The position numbers and the translations under genes are program-made. The notes beneath the pieces were generated by a model. The model was not told the DNA's origin and ran no database searches. It was given only the letters and a program-made list of their open reading frames with translations. From the NCBI RefSeq assembly GCF_008761635.1, contig NZ_CP044344.1, forward strand, positions 868,001 to 932,000: a DNA stretch of 64,000 bases. Reading direction: 5' to 3'. Source of the stretch: Nocardioides cynanchi. GTDB lineage: Bacteria > Actinomycetota > Actinomycetes > Propionibacteriales > Nocardioidaceae. Shown one piece after another: positions 36,645-45,272 of the stretch (position 1 is its first letter; each line of letters opens with the position of its first letter).

Positions 36645-37216
36645 GGCCGAGATCCCTTCAGCGCCGAGACGGTACGACGGTGGACCGGTCGCGCGGAAGG
36701 TTCGAACGAGACCTCGAAGTCCGCCGTCCCCTCGTCCCAGCCCACCCGCGTGGCAACCCCGTCGACACCGTGCATCAGGCGGACCGCCGCCTCGTTGTCG
36801 TGGGCGATCGTCAGCGACACCCGGGTGACCCCGAGCTCACGGGCACGGGCGGTGAGGGCCCGGGCGAGGCCGGTGCCGACGCCGCGTCCCTGCCAGGCGT
36901 CGACCACGGCCACGGCAGCCTCGGCGACGGCCGGGTCGTCGGGGTCGCGGACGAACCGGGCGACCCCGATCGGACGGCAGGCACGGTCGCGCGCGACCAG
37001 CGCCACGTGGTGGTGGTCGTCGACGTCGGTGAGGGCGCGCAGGTCGGCAGCGGTCAGGCGAGGCTTCGCGGTCAGGAACCGCTGCTCGCGCGACCGCGGC
37101 CCGAGCTGGTCGAAGACCTCCAGGACGGTGGCCACGTCACCGGGTGCGAGCGGCTCCACCGCCCGCACCACGGCCGGGGCGAGTCCGCCCGCGGTGGTGG
37201 TCGGGCAGGCGGTCAT
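36641..37216 (-). CDS. GNAT family N-acetyltransferase
   Basis: A 191-residue GNAT protein. The acetyl-CoA loop is AWQGRGVGTGLARALTARAR (about residues 110-130) with the preceding AAVAVVDAW strand. The ATG at 37216 is used; it overlaps the stop of the 70-residue gene upstream (ATGA) and has AGGAG about 9 nt before it. A GTG three codons upstream is an alternative. The acceptor substrate is unknown; its PIG-L neighbour acts on amino sugars in other systems. Confidence 0.88.
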   Translation of the reverse strand: MTACPTTTAGGLAPAVVRAVEPLAPGDVATVLEVFDQLGPRSREQRFLTAKPRLTAADLRALTDVDDHHHVALVARDRACRPIGVARFVRDPDDPAVAEAAVAVVDAWQGRGVGTGLARALTARARELGVTRVSLTIAHDNEAAVRLMHGVDGVATRVGWDEGTADFEVSFEPSARPVHRRTVSALKGSRP

Positions 37217-37425
37217 GACGTGCACTCCTGGGTCGGTCGGGCCGGGACGTGGCGCCGGACCCAGCGACGGCGGGTCTCGGTCCGGGCGGCGCGCGCTGCG
37301 GCCCTTTGCTCGCGGTCGAGATGCTCGGCGGCGACGCGGGCGGCCACCCGCCGGGCGCGTTCCCGGTTCAGTGCGGCGCGCTGCTGGTCGCTGGACAGGG
37401 CGTAGATCAGGTCGGCGGGCATCAT
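37213..37425 (-). CDS. Tiny Arg/Ala-rich protein (70 residues)
   Basis: A 70-residue, very basic, helix-prone protein: MMPADLIYALSSDQQRAALN, then ERARRVAARVAAEHLDREQR and a region with TETRRRWVRRHVPARP. It is embedded in a coupled operon, with a 4-nt overlap at both ends (MFS stop and GNAT start), which argues strongly that it is translated. Small Arg-rich proteins of this look recur in Nocardioides-type genomes, but I know of no function. Confidence 0.7.
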   Translation of the reverse strand: MMPADLIYALSSDQQRAALNRERARRVAARVAAEHLDREQRAAARAARTETRRRWVRRHVPARPTQECTS

Positions 37426-38882
37426 GTGGTCAGCTCCAGTTCAGGTCGTGGTGTGGTGCGGGGACCCGGGCGGCGGTGGTCTGACGTGCCGGGCGGGAAG
37501 AGGGTGGCGACGGCGGCCGCCAGGGCACAGAAGCCGGCAGCCACCAGCCAGACGGCGTGGAAGTGGGCCGGGGACGGGGTCGCGGACGGGCCGAGCAGGC
37601 CCACCGACACCGCGACGCCGAGGGCGGCGCCGAGCTGGCGGCCGCTCTGGTTGAGCCCCGAGGCGGCGGCGAGATCGGCCCGGTCGAGTCCGTGCACGGC
37701 CGCGGCGGCCAGCAGCGGGTAGCACAGGCCGACACCGATCCCGAGCAGGACGGCGAGGGCGTACCACCGGGGCTCGAAGTGGTCACCCGACAGCGTCAGC
37801 GCGCTCAGACCGAGCCCGACAGCCATCACCCCGGCACCGGCCGCGATCGGGGTGCGGTAGCCGACCAGCCGGGCGAGCCGACCTACCCGGGTGGTGAGCA
37901 GCACGACGACGAGGCCCATCGGGACCAGGCAGCCGCCGGCCTGGACCAGGTCGAGGCCCCAGCGCCCGACCAGGAACAGCATGAACGACAGCACCATGGA
38001 GAACAGGCCGGCTGCGTAGAGCACGGAGACCGCGACGGCCACCGCCACCCGGCGACGGTGCAGCAGCGCCAGGTCGAGCAACGGGTCCGCGACGCCGGCC
38101 GAACGTCGTACGAAGTAGAACGCCAGGGCGACCCCCGCGACCAGGCTGCCGATCACGCGGGGGCTGGTCAGCCCCCAGTCCGAGACCTCGGACAGGGCCA
38201 GGGTGACCGCCGCGGCCGAGGACGTCAGGACCAGGGCGCCGACGGGGTCGGGCAGCCGCCGCCCGGGATGCCGGCGAGTCTCCGGAAGCAGCCGGGGTGC
38301 GGCCAGGGTGATCGCCGCGACGATCGGCAGGTTGACCAGGAAGGCCCAGCGCCAGTCACCGAGCGTGGTCAGGAAGCCGCCGACGAACGGTCCGACGGTC
38401 ATCCCCAGGGCGGCCGCGCCGGTCCAGCGCGCGGTCCAGCCGGCGCGGTCCCGGTCGCCGGTGGCGGCGAGGAGCAGGCCGAGCGATGCCGGTGAGGACG
38501 CGGCGGCGCCGAGCCCCTGCACGGCGCGACCGGCGACCAGCACGGGCAGGCTGGGGGCGAAGCCGCACACGAGGGAGCCGAGCGCGAAGACGGCCAGGCC
38601 ACCGAGGTAGGTCCGCCGTCGCCCGGCCCGGTCGGCGATCCGGCCGGCCGGGACCAGGGTGGCCGCGAAGACGATCGCGTACGCCGTGATCACCCAGGAG
38701 ACCGCCGCGCGGCCGTCGCCGCGGAAGTCGACCCCGATGGCCGGCATCAGGGCGTTGGCCACCGACACGTCGAGCGAGACCAGCAGGCCGCCGGCGGCGG
38801 TCACTGCGAAGACTCCCCGGCGGGGCTTCGTAGCGGCCGCTGCCTCGGCAGGGCGGCCCCCGGCCGCGAGCAGATCGGTCAT
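37422..38882 (-). CDS. MFS drug transporter, DHA2 (14-helix) type
   Basis: A 486-residue protein with about 14 hydrophobic helices. It has the DHA2 motif near helix 1 (LLVSLDVSVANALMPAIG), GRIADRAGRRRTYLGG (motif A), GRAVQGLGAAASSPASLG, and GMTVGPFVGGFLT. It is probably a proton-driven multidrug or antibiotic exporter. It starts with an ATG overlapping the stop of the 65-residue gene (ATGA) and ends overlapping the 70-residue gene. Confidence 0.93.
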   Translation of the reverse strand: MTDLLAAGGRPAEAAAATKPRRGVFAVTAAGGLLVSLDVSVANALMPAIGVDFRGDGRAAVSWVITAYAIVFAATLVPAGRIADRAGRRRTYLGGLAVFALGSLVCGFAPSLPVLVAGRAVQGLGAAASSPASLGLLLAATGDRDRAGWTARWTGAAALGMTVGPFVGGFLTTLGDWRWAFLVNLPIVAAITLAAPRLLPETRRHPGRRLPDPVGALVLTSSAAAVTLALSEVSDWGLTSPRVIGSLVAGVALAFYFVRRSAGVADPLLDLALLHRRRVAVAVAVSVLYAAGLFSMVLSFMLFLVGRWGLDLVQAGGCLVPMGLVVVLLTTRVGRLARLVGYRTPIAAGAGVMAVGLGLSALTLSGDHFEPRWYALAVLLGIGVGLCYPLLAAAAVHGLDRADLAAASGLNQSGRQLGAALGVAVSVGLLGPSATPSPAHFHAVWLVAAGFCALAAAVATLFPPGTSDHRRPGPRTTPRPELELTT

Positions 38883-39076
38883 GCCCGGCTCACGAACGCC
38901 GCGAGGCGGGACCAGGAGCCGGAGCGCCGGGCGGTGGTACGACGCGTGGCCGGTCCCGCCTCGCGCCCGGCGCCCGGCGCCGGGACAGGGGTCGGGCGAG
39001 GGTGGCGGGCCCGGACCCGCGCCGCCAGCACGTCCTGGCGCTGGGTCGCCAGCTGCTCCAGGAGGTGGTGAGTCAT
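38879..39076 (-). CDS. Tiny basic protein (65 residues), first gene of the coupled operon
   Basis: A 65-residue protein: MTHHLLEQLATQRQDVLAAR start and RRSGSWSRLAAFVSRA end, with a Pro/Ala/Arg-rich middle. AAGGAA lies upstream of the ATG at 39076. The stop overlaps the MFS start as ATGA. Its amino-acid style resembles the 70-residue protein further along the operon; both may be small regulators or translational couplers. Function unknown. Confidence 0.6.
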   Translation of the reverse strand: MTHHLLEQLATQRQDVLAARVRARHPRPTPVPAPGAGREAGPATRRTTARRSGSWSRLAAFVSRA

Positions 39077-39159
39077 CACGATGCTTCCTTCCCACGGTGC
39101 GGCAGGGTCGCCGCGCGTGGTCAAGCCTGTGGCGCGCGGGGCGCGCGCACATCGGTGCG

Positions 39160-39211
39160 GAGCACGGATCCGCGGACTCCGTGGTGGTCTCCGTGGTGAG
39201 CACGGATGCGG
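39160..39211. promoter_or_regulatory. Direct repeats in the divergent MFS/methyltransferase promoter region
   Basis: GAGCACGGAT-CCG at 39160 recurs as GAGCACGGAT-GCG at 39198 (38 bp apart). Between them CTCCGTGGTG occurs twice (39177-39186 and 39189-39198). The 231-bp gap lies between two divergent genes, so these are good candidate operators; no regulator gene is adjacent. Confidence 0.4.
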
Positions 39212-39307
39212 GTGTCCGGGCCCCCGGCGCAGGGTTTCCGGGAGCCGTCCACCCGGCCGGCCGCACGTCGTACCGACACCAGGACGACCCGTCCGAAGGA
39301 GCAACCG

Positions 39308-40384
39308 ATGACCGTGACCGACACGCCCCGTCTCGACGAGGCAGCCCTCGAACAGTTCGTGCACCAGGCGGTGGGCGACCTCGCCGCCGCCATCTCCGGC
39401 CTGATGGTCCATCTCGGCGACCGGCTCGGGCTGTACCGCGCGATGGCCGGGGCCGGCCCGCTGACGGCGGCCGAGCTGTCCGCCCGGACCGGCACCTCCG
39501 AGCGCTACGTCCGCGAGTGGCTGAGCAACCAGGCCGCCGGGGGGTACGTCGCCTACGAACCCGCCGCGGGCACCTTCGAGCTCAGCGCTGAGCACGCGCT
39601 GGTGCTCGCCGACGAGAGCAGCCCGGTCTTCCTCGACGGAGCCTTCGAGACCATCGCCTCCTGCTACACCGACCACGAGGCGTTCGCAGAGGCGTTCCGG
39701 AGCGGCGACGGGATCGGCTGGGGCGACCACGACGACCGGCTGTACACCGGTGCGCTGCGCCTCTTCCGACCCGGCTACGCGGCGAACCTGGTGGACTCGT
39801 GGCTCCCCGCGCTCGACGGCGTGGTCGAGAAGCTGCGGGACGGTGCCAGTGTGGCCGACGTCGGCTGCGGGCTCGGAGCGTCGACGGTGATCCTCGCGCA
39901 GGCGTTCGAGCACTCGTCGTTCGTCGGGTACGACATCCACGGCCCGTCGATCGACGCGGCCCGCGAGGCGGCGGCCGAGGCCGGGGTGGAGCGGCGCGCC
40001 CGCTTCGAGGTGGGCTCCGCGAAGGATCTGCCCGGTGCCGGCTACGACCTGGTCACCCTGTTCGACTGCCTGCACGACATGGGTGACCCGGTCGGTGCCG
40101 CCCGACACATCCGGGACTCACTCGCCGAGGACGGCACCCTGCTGCTCGTCGAGCCGGCCGCGGGGGAGCGGCTGGAGGACAACCTGAACCCGGTGAGCCG
40201 GCTCTACTACGGCCTGTCGACCGTGATCTGCACGCCGTCGTCGCTGGACCAGGAGGTCGGCCTCGGGCTGGGGGCCCAGGCCGGGCCGAAGCGGCTCGAG
40301 GAGGTGCTCAACGAGGCCGGCTTCTCCCACGTGCGGGTGGCCACGCGCACGCCGTTCAACCTGGTGATCGAGGCCCGTCGCTGA
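39308..40384 (+). CDS. SAM-dependent methyltransferase with N-terminal winged helix
   Basis: A 358-residue protein. The N-terminal ~110 residues form a winged-helix dimerisation domain (LTAAELSARTGTSERYVREW). The Rossmann methyltransferase follows, with motif I VADVGCGLGASTVIL (about residue 180), then GYDIHGPSIDAA and LFDCLHDMGDP. It resembles the Rv2258c-type family; the acceptor is unknown. GAAGGAG precedes the ATG. It is divergent from the coupled MFS operon. Confidence 0.88.
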   Translation: MTVTDTPRLDEAALEQFVHQAVGDLAAAISGLMVHLGDRLGLYRAMAGAGPLTAAELSARTGTSERYVREWLSNQAAGGYVAYEPAAGTFELSAEHALVLADESSPVFLDGAFETIASCYTDHEAFAEAFRSGDGIGWGDHDDRLYTGALRLFRPGYAANLVDSWLPALDGVVEKLRDGASVADVGCGLGASTVILAQAFEHSSFVGYDIHGPSIDAAREAAAEAGVERRARFEVGSAKDLPGAGYDLVTLFDCLHDMGDPVGAARHIRDSLAEDGTLLLVEPAAGERLEDNLNPVSRLYYGLSTVICTPSSLDQEVGLGLGAQAGPKRLEEVLNEAGFSHVRVATRTPFNLVIEARR

Positions 40385-40388
40385 GCAG

Positions 40389-43244
40389 TCAGGCCCATGC
40401 CATGGGGGTGGCCCCGAGCGCGGCGAGCTCCTGCTCGCCGCGCTCGCGGTCCGCTCCGCCCAGCATCACCAGGGTCCGGAACCACTGGTAGCGCGCGCCC
40501 AGGCGCCGGAGCTCGGCGGCCGCGGCGACCAGACCGGCACGGCCGGACTCGTCGTTCGCCCCGGCCGCCAGGCCCGACGCCCGCCGGACCACCGCCTCGG
40601 CGATCGGGTTCCCGGCGACCAGCGGCACGGCCCGGGCGACACGCTCGTGCGCGTCGGGACGGCCCGCCAGCACCGCGGCCTCGGCCCACGCCGAGGCGTA
40701 CCACGGCCGCCACATGCCGTTGTAGTGGTTGACGAACTCCTCGGGGTCCTCGGCGAGCAGGGTCACCGCATCGCCGGCCTGCCCACGGTGGAGCAGCACG
40801 AGGGCGTCGAAGAAGTCGCCGAAGTGGATCGTCTCGCGAGGCCGTCCGGGCGTGGCCAGGGTCGCGGAGACGTCCTTCCAGTGCTGGCGCCGGACGTCGT
40901 CACCGCGCAGCGCGTGGACCGTGGCGGCGGCGTACGGCGCGGGGCTGAGGTTGCCGGCGATCGGGCGCCCGGCCCGCTCCCACCCGCGCTCGAACAGCAC
41001 CGAGAGCCGGACCGCCTCGTCCCACGCCCCGCTGAGCAGCGCGACCACGATCAGGCGGGAGGTCGCGAGGTGGTCCTCCTCGCGGTAGAAGGGCAGGTCG
41101 CAGAGTCCCTCGCCCAGCCGGTGCGCTGCCCGCAGGTCGCCCGCGGCCACGGCGCAGGCGGAGCCCATCTGGAACGCGTCGAAGAACTCCAGCGCCGAGT
41201 CCGCCGTCACCGGCACCCGCGTCAGCAGGTCGGTCCGCAACACGGCGCAGGCCAGGGCCTCGGCGGGCTCACCGTGGGCGGTGTGGATCGTGCAGCGCAT
41301 GTCGAGCGCCGCGGACTCGCCCATCGGGTCACCGGCCGCCCGGGCCAGCTCCATGGCGCGCTCGACCAGGTCGACGGTCGCGGGGTCCCGCTCGTCGGCG
41401 TCGAAGGCCGCGGCGGTCAGGATCCGGCTCTCGGCGGCCAGGTCGCCGTCAGCGAGGGGGCGGGCCCGGTCGAGCAGCCGCCGCACCTCCCCCTCCGGTG
41501 GCAGCGTGGCGATGATGCCCGGGCCCCGGTTGATCAGCTCGGCGGTCCGGGCCAGCTCCAGGGCGGCGCCGGTGCGGTCGCCGGAGCGCAGGGCCGCCTC
41601 CGCGGCCAGCTGGCGCAGCCGCAGCGCCTCGTTGCCGAACTGTCGCCCCTCGGCAGCCCCCGCCGCCAGTCTCAGGGCGGAGGCCGCCGCGGCGTCGTCG
41701 GGCGCCAGCTCGGCGGCCAGCTCGTAGCGTCGCTGGGCCTCGCCCGGCCGGCCACGGTCGAAGGAGAGCTCGGCCAGCAGCAGGGAGACCTGGTACGCCG
41801 GCTCCCGCTGGTCGGGCACGTAGCGCGCCCGGGGCAGCGCCTGCCGGGTCTCGGCCGAGATCACGTCGAAGTCGGCCCGCCACGCGTCGCCCTCGGGGCC
41901 GTCCATCACCGGCGGCAGCATCCGCCGGGCCGCAGCCAGGATCCAGGCCAGGTGCCGGGCCTGGAGCTCCGCGGTCTCGCCGGCGTCCTCGACGAGGGCG
42001 GCGCCGTACTGGCGGATCGTCTCCAGGACGCGGTAGCGGGTGCCGCCGGGGGTGGTCGCGGTCACCAGCAGGCTGTGGTCGGCCAGCCGGGCCAGGATCG
42101 AGGGCACCGGCTCCTCCGGGGACCCGAGTGGTGCCCACCCCGCCAGCACCTCGGCCGCCGAGGCGGCTGCGAAGGGTCCGGCGAAGACCGAGAGCCGGCG
42201 CAGGAGAGCGCGGTCCGGCTCGTCGAGCAGCCGGTAGCTCCAGTCCAGGGTGGAGCGCAGGGAGCGGTGCCGGTCGTCGAGCCGGGACCCGCCGGTGAGG
42301 AGGACCAGCCGGTCCGCCAGGCCCGACTCCAGCCCGTCGAGACCGAGGGTCGGCAGCCGGGCTGCTGCGAGCTCGATCGCCAGCGCCATGCCGTCGAGGC
42401 CACGGCAGAGCGACACCACACGCGGGAGGTCGTGGTCCGCGACGGTGGCGCCACCGGCCGCGGCGCGGCTCAGGAAGAGCTCGACGGCGTCGGCGCGGCC
42501 GTCGGGGTGGGGCTCCACCGAGAGACCCGGCACGGGGAAGGCGCGCTCGAAGGGGAGCAGGAGCCGGGCCCGGCTCGTGGCCAGCACGGTCAACGACGGA
42601 CAGCCGGCCAGCAGCCGCTCGACCAGCACCCCGACGCCGTCGAGCACGTGCTCGCAGTTGTCGAGCACCAGCAGCGCGGTGCGCGGCGCCAGCCAGCCGG
42701 TGACCACCTCCTCGATCGACCGGCCCTGGCTCTCGTTGAGGCCGAGGACGAGCGCGAGCGCCGTCGCGGTGAGGGTGGGGTCGGTGACCGAGACCAGGTC
42801 GACGAACCACACGCCGTCCGGGAAGTGCGCCTCCACGTCGCGGGCGACGCGGAGCGCCAGCCGGGTCTTGCCGACGCCACCGGGCCCGATCGCGGTGACC
42901 AGGCGCTGTTCGGTCAGTGCGGCGACGAGCGCCGACGCCTCGGACTCGCGACCGACGAACGACGTGAGCGGGGTCGGCAGTGAGGACGACGGGCCCCGGT
43001 CGGGCCAGCGGGTGGCCGGCACGGTGAGGTAGTCCTCGGCCGCGTTCGCCAGCTCGCGGCGGTCGTCGACCTGCAGCTTGCGCAGGAGCGACGACACGTG
43101 GCTCTCGACGGTGCGCACCGAGATGAACAGGCGCTCCGCGATCTCGGCGTTCGTGAGGTGGTCGGCAACGGCGGCGAGCACCTCCGCCTCGCGTGCCGAG
43201 ATCGCCGACACCCCAGCGTCGGCGGTCACCCTCCCCGTCACCAC
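40389..43244 (-). CDS. Large LuxR-type regulator: N-terminal HTH, NB-ARC-like ATPase, TPR-like C-terminus
   Basis: A 951-residue protein. A GerE/LuxR helix-turn-helix is at the N-terminus (SAREAEVLAAVADHLTNAEI, then AERLFISVRTVESHVSSLLR), not at the usual C-terminal end. A STAND-type ATPase follows, with Walker A IGPGGVGKTRLALR (about residue 130), Walker B ALLVLDNCEHVLDG and LATSRARLLLP. Then comes a long helical repeat region. The target genes and ligand are unknown. The start at GTG 43244 is chosen because a CAGAAT hexamer lies 7 nt upstream; GTG 43241 is the alternative. It is convergent with the methyltransferase gene (4 nt apart). Confidence 0.85.
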   Translation of the reverse strand: MVTGRVTADAGVSAISAREAEVLAAVADHLTNAEIAERLFISVRTVESHVSSLLRKLQVDDRRELANAAEDYLTVPATRWPDRGPSSSLPTPLTSFVGRESEASALVAALTEQRLVTAIGPGGVGKTRLALRVARDVEAHFPDGVWFVDLVSVTDPTLTATALALVLGLNESQGRSIEEVVTGWLAPRTALLVLDNCEHVLDGVGVLVERLLAGCPSLTVLATSRARLLLPFERAFPVPGLSVEPHPDGRADAVELFLSRAAAGGATVADHDLPRVVSLCRGLDGMALAIELAAARLPTLGLDGLESGLADRLVLLTGGSRLDDRHRSLRSTLDWSYRLLDEPDRALLRRLSVFAGPFAAASAAEVLAGWAPLGSPEEPVPSILARLADHSLLVTATTPGGTRYRVLETIRQYGAALVEDAGETAELQARHLAWILAAARRMLPPVMDGPEGDAWRADFDVISAETRQALPRARYVPDQREPAYQVSLLLAELSFDRGRPGEAQRRYELAAELAPDDAAAASALRLAAGAAEGRQFGNEALRLRQLAAEAALRSGDRTGAALELARTAELINRGPGIIATLPPEGEVRRLLDRARPLADGDLAAESRILTAAAFDADERDPATVDLVERAMELARAAGDPMGESAALDMRCTIHTAHGEPAEALACAVLRTDLLTRVPVTADSALEFFDAFQMGSACAVAAGDLRAAHRLGEGLCDLPFYREEDHLATSRLIVVALLSGAWDEAVRLSVLFERGWERAGRPIAGNLSPAPYAAATVHALRGDDVRRQHWKDVSATLATPGRPRETIHFGDFFDALVLLHRGQAGDAVTLLAEDPEEFVNHYNGMWRPWYASAWAEAAVLAGRPDAHERVARAVPLVAGNPIAEAVVRRASGLAAGANDESGRAGLVAAAAELRRLGARYQWFRTLVMLGGADRERGEQELAALGATPMAWA

Positions 43245-43251
43245 GGCACTG

Positions 43252-43257
43252 ATTCTG
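43252..43257 (-). promoter_or_regulatory. -10-like CAGAAT before the LuxR-type regulator
   Basis: On the minus strand CAGAAT is followed by 7 nt and GTG 43244; no ribosome-binding site is visible. Leaderless candidate. Confidence 0.35.
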
Positions 43258-43368
43258 CACCCTGGCGCGGGTCGGGTCCTCGCCCGTTCTCGACCCGTGG
43301 CGTCCCGACGTCGGCGGCAGTACGGTGTCGCCGGTCTCGGACGGTCGTTCAGCACGAGAGGGGATGCC

Positions 43369-44538
43369 ATGCCCGGGATCGATCGACAGCCGTTGCGTGT
43401 CGTGGTGCTCGGCGCCGGATTCGGCGGTCTGGAGCTGACCACGCGGCTCTCCGACGAGCTGGGCGACGGGGTGGACGTCGTGCTGGTCGACCGGACCGAG
43501 GACTTCGTCTTCGGCTTCTCCAAGCTGGACGTGATGTTCGGGCGCCTCGAGCCCGAGCAGGTGCGACACCGTTACGAGGACATCGCCGCGCCCGGGGTCC
43601 GCTTCGTGAACGCCGAGGTGCTCGCCATCGACCCCGTGGCCAGGCGGGTGGAGACCACGTCGGGCGCCTTCGAGGCCGACGTCCTGGTGCTGGCGCTGGG
43701 ATCGGACCTCGACCCGACCGCGACCCCGGGCCTGGCGGAGGACGGCGTCGACTTCTACAGCGAGGCGGGTGCCTTCGCGGCCCGCGACGTGCTGGAGCGC
43801 TTCGAGGGAGGGCGGGTGGTGATCGGCGTGATGTCGACGCCGTACAAGTGCCCGCCGGCCCCGAGCGAGACCGCCCTCCTGGTCCACGAGCACCTGACCC
43901 GCCGCGGGCAGCGGGAGCGCTCCTCGATCACTCTCGTGCTGCCGCTCCCCAGCCCGGTCCCGCCGTCACCGGCGACCTCGGCGGCGTTGACGGAGGCGTT
44001 CGACCAGCGCGGCATCGACCTGCGGGCCCATCGCGCGGTGCAGCGGCTCGACCCGGAGCGCCACGTCGCCGTGCTCGACGACGGGAGCGAGCTGCCCTAC
44101 GACCTGTTCCTCGGGGTGCCGGTGCACCGGGTGCCGGAGGTCGTGGAGAGATCCGGGATGGCCACCGACGGGTGGGTGGCCGTGGACCGTGGGACCTTGG
44201 CGACGCGCTGGCCGGGGGTGTACGCCGTCGGTGACGTCACCAGCGCCGGCACCCCCAAGGCCGGGGTCTTCGCCGAGGGGCAGGCCTCGGTCGTGGCCGA
44301 GGCGATCCTGGCGCAGGTACGTGGCCAGGGCGGCGGCCCGGCCTACGACGGCCACGGGGTCTGCTACGTCGAGTTCGGCGACCAGGAGGTCGCCGTGGTC
44401 GACGTGACCTTCCCCGACGGTGCGGCACCTTCGGGCTTCCTCGAGGGACCGTCCGTGGAGCTCGCCGCGGTCAAGGGCGAGTTCGGCACCAGCCGGATCC
44501 GGCGCTGGTTCGGACAGGACTGGGCGCCGCTGTCCTGA
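43369..44538 (+). CDS. FAD-dependent oxidoreductase, sulfide:quinone reductase-like
   Basis: A 389-residue two-dinucleotide-fold flavoprotein. It has an FAD-binding start VVVLGAGFGGLELTTRL, a central ADVLVLALGSDLDP and a C-terminal FAD motif PGVYAVGDVTSAGTPKAGVF. KCPPAPSETALLVHEHL with its single Cys recalls SQR/FCSD-type enzymes. Whether it oxidises sulfide or serves as an NADH dehydrogenase-like enzyme is open. It is divergent from the LuxR-type regulator, which may control it. Confidence 0.85.
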   Translation: MPGIDRQPLRVVVLGAGFGGLELTTRLSDELGDGVDVVLVDRTEDFVFGFSKLDVMFGRLEPEQVRHRYEDIAAPGVRFVNAEVLAIDPVARRVETTSGAFEADVLVLALGSDLDPTATPGLAEDGVDFYSEAGAFAARDVLERFEGGRVVIGVMSTPYKCPPAPSETALLVHEHLTRRGQRERSSITLVLPLPSPVPPSPATSAALTEAFDQRGIDLRAHRAVQRLDPERHVAVLDDGSELPYDLFLGVPVHRVPEVVERSGMATDGWVAVDRGTLATRWPGVYAVGDVTSAGTPKAGVFAEGQASVVAEAILAQVRGQGGGPAYDGHGVCYVEFGDQEVAVVDVTFPDGAAPSGFLEGPSVELAAVKGEFGTSRIRRWFGQDWAPLS

Positions 44539-44562
44539 CTTGCTGCGACCGGCGGGAGGGCG

Positions 44563-45012
44563 TCACGTCGTACGGCGCACGTAGCGGCCGTCGAAGGCGG
44601 TGCGCCACGTCGTACCTCCGTCGGAGGAGACCTCCCAGTGCTGCCGGACCTCGCCGGACGTCGGGGTCCAGGTGATCCGCTGGTGCTCGGGGGCCGAGCC
44701 CTCGGCCTCGCCCGGCGCCAGCCCCTCCATCACCATGGCCCCGTCGCGGAGGCCTCCGTCCAGCATCAGCACGCCACCGGCGGAGTCGACCCAGGTCTGG
44801 TGCCAGCAGCCGCGGAGCTCGTCCCAGGCGTTCAGGCTGCGGCCCTCGACGTCTCCGGACCCGTGCCAGTGCTCGGCCAGGGCGCCGGTGCCGAACAGCG
44901 CGGTGATGGAGTTGGTGCCGACCTGGCGGCCCTCGGGGCCGAAGACGTCCCACTCGCCGACCCAGAAGTCGAAGTCGTGGGCAGAGGCGGCACCGGCAGT
45001 GGACTCGGACAT
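44563..45012 (-). CDS. DUF1579-like protein (lipocalin-type fold)
   Basis: A 149-residue protein: AHDFDFWVGEWDVFGPEGRQ (the typical FDFWxGEWxV start), TALFGTGALAEHWHG, GCWHQTWVDSAGG and WEVSSDGGTTWRTAFDGRYV. This is the pattern of small soluble proteins of unknown function that share a lipocalin-like barrel. The ATG at 45012 lies 6 nt after a TAGGTT hexamer and has no Shine-Dalgarno. Confidence 0.85.
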   Translation of the reverse strand: MSESTAGAASAHDFDFWVGEWDVFGPEGRQVGTNSITALFGTGALAEHWHGSGDVEGRSLNAWDELRGCWHQTWVDSAGGVLMLDGGLRDGAMVMEGLAPGEAEGSAPEHQRITWTPTSGEVRQHWEVSSDGGTTWRTAFDGRYVRRTT

Positions 45013-45018
45013 GGCCCG

Positions 45019-45024
45019 AACCTA
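45019..45024 (-). promoter_or_regulatory. -10-like TAGGTT before the DUF1579-like gene
   Basis: On the minus strand TAGGTT, then 6 nt (CGGGCC), then the ATG at 45012. A good match to a leaderless promoter. Confidence 0.5.
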
Positions 45025-45141
45025 GGGAGCCGGCACGGTCGGTGCCGAGACCCGGTGACCAAACGTGTCCGGAGCGCAACCGTCCCGTGACCCGGCACCG
45101 GCAGGACCGGAGGTCGGCCCGACGCCTCGTCGCCCGGGCGG

Positions 45142-45167
45142 GTGACCAACGGGTCACGGCCGTGACC
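45142..45167. promoter_or_regulatory. Overlapping GTGACC/GGTCAC palindromes upstream of the stress-protein gene
   Basis: GTGACC-AACG-GGTCAC (45142-45157) and GGTCAC-GGCC-GTGACC (45152-45167) are two perfect inverted repeats sharing the central half-site. Further single GTGACC half-sites lie at 45055-45060 and 45087-45092. A dimeric regulator site is likely; the regulator is unknown. The 260-bp gap holds no gene. Confidence 0.5.
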
Positions 45168-45272
45168 GAAGGGCCCTGTCCGGGGCGCCCCGCAGACGGT
45201 GTGCTGGAAGCGAGGACCAGTCACGAACGAGCTCCCGGACCGGGCCCGCCCGGCGGGACAGATGGAGGGGCC

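Noticed and set aside
41449..43893. An 814-codon minus-strand frame across the LuxR-type regulator and the flavoenzyme start
   Set aside because: Arg/Pro/Ala-rich shadow frame crossing two real genes; the LuxR frame has recognisable domains.
45013..45272. DosR-like box upstream of the universal stress protein
   Set aside because: All GTCCC/GGCCC words in this gap lack a GGGAC partner at 4-nt spacing; only GTGACC dyads are present.
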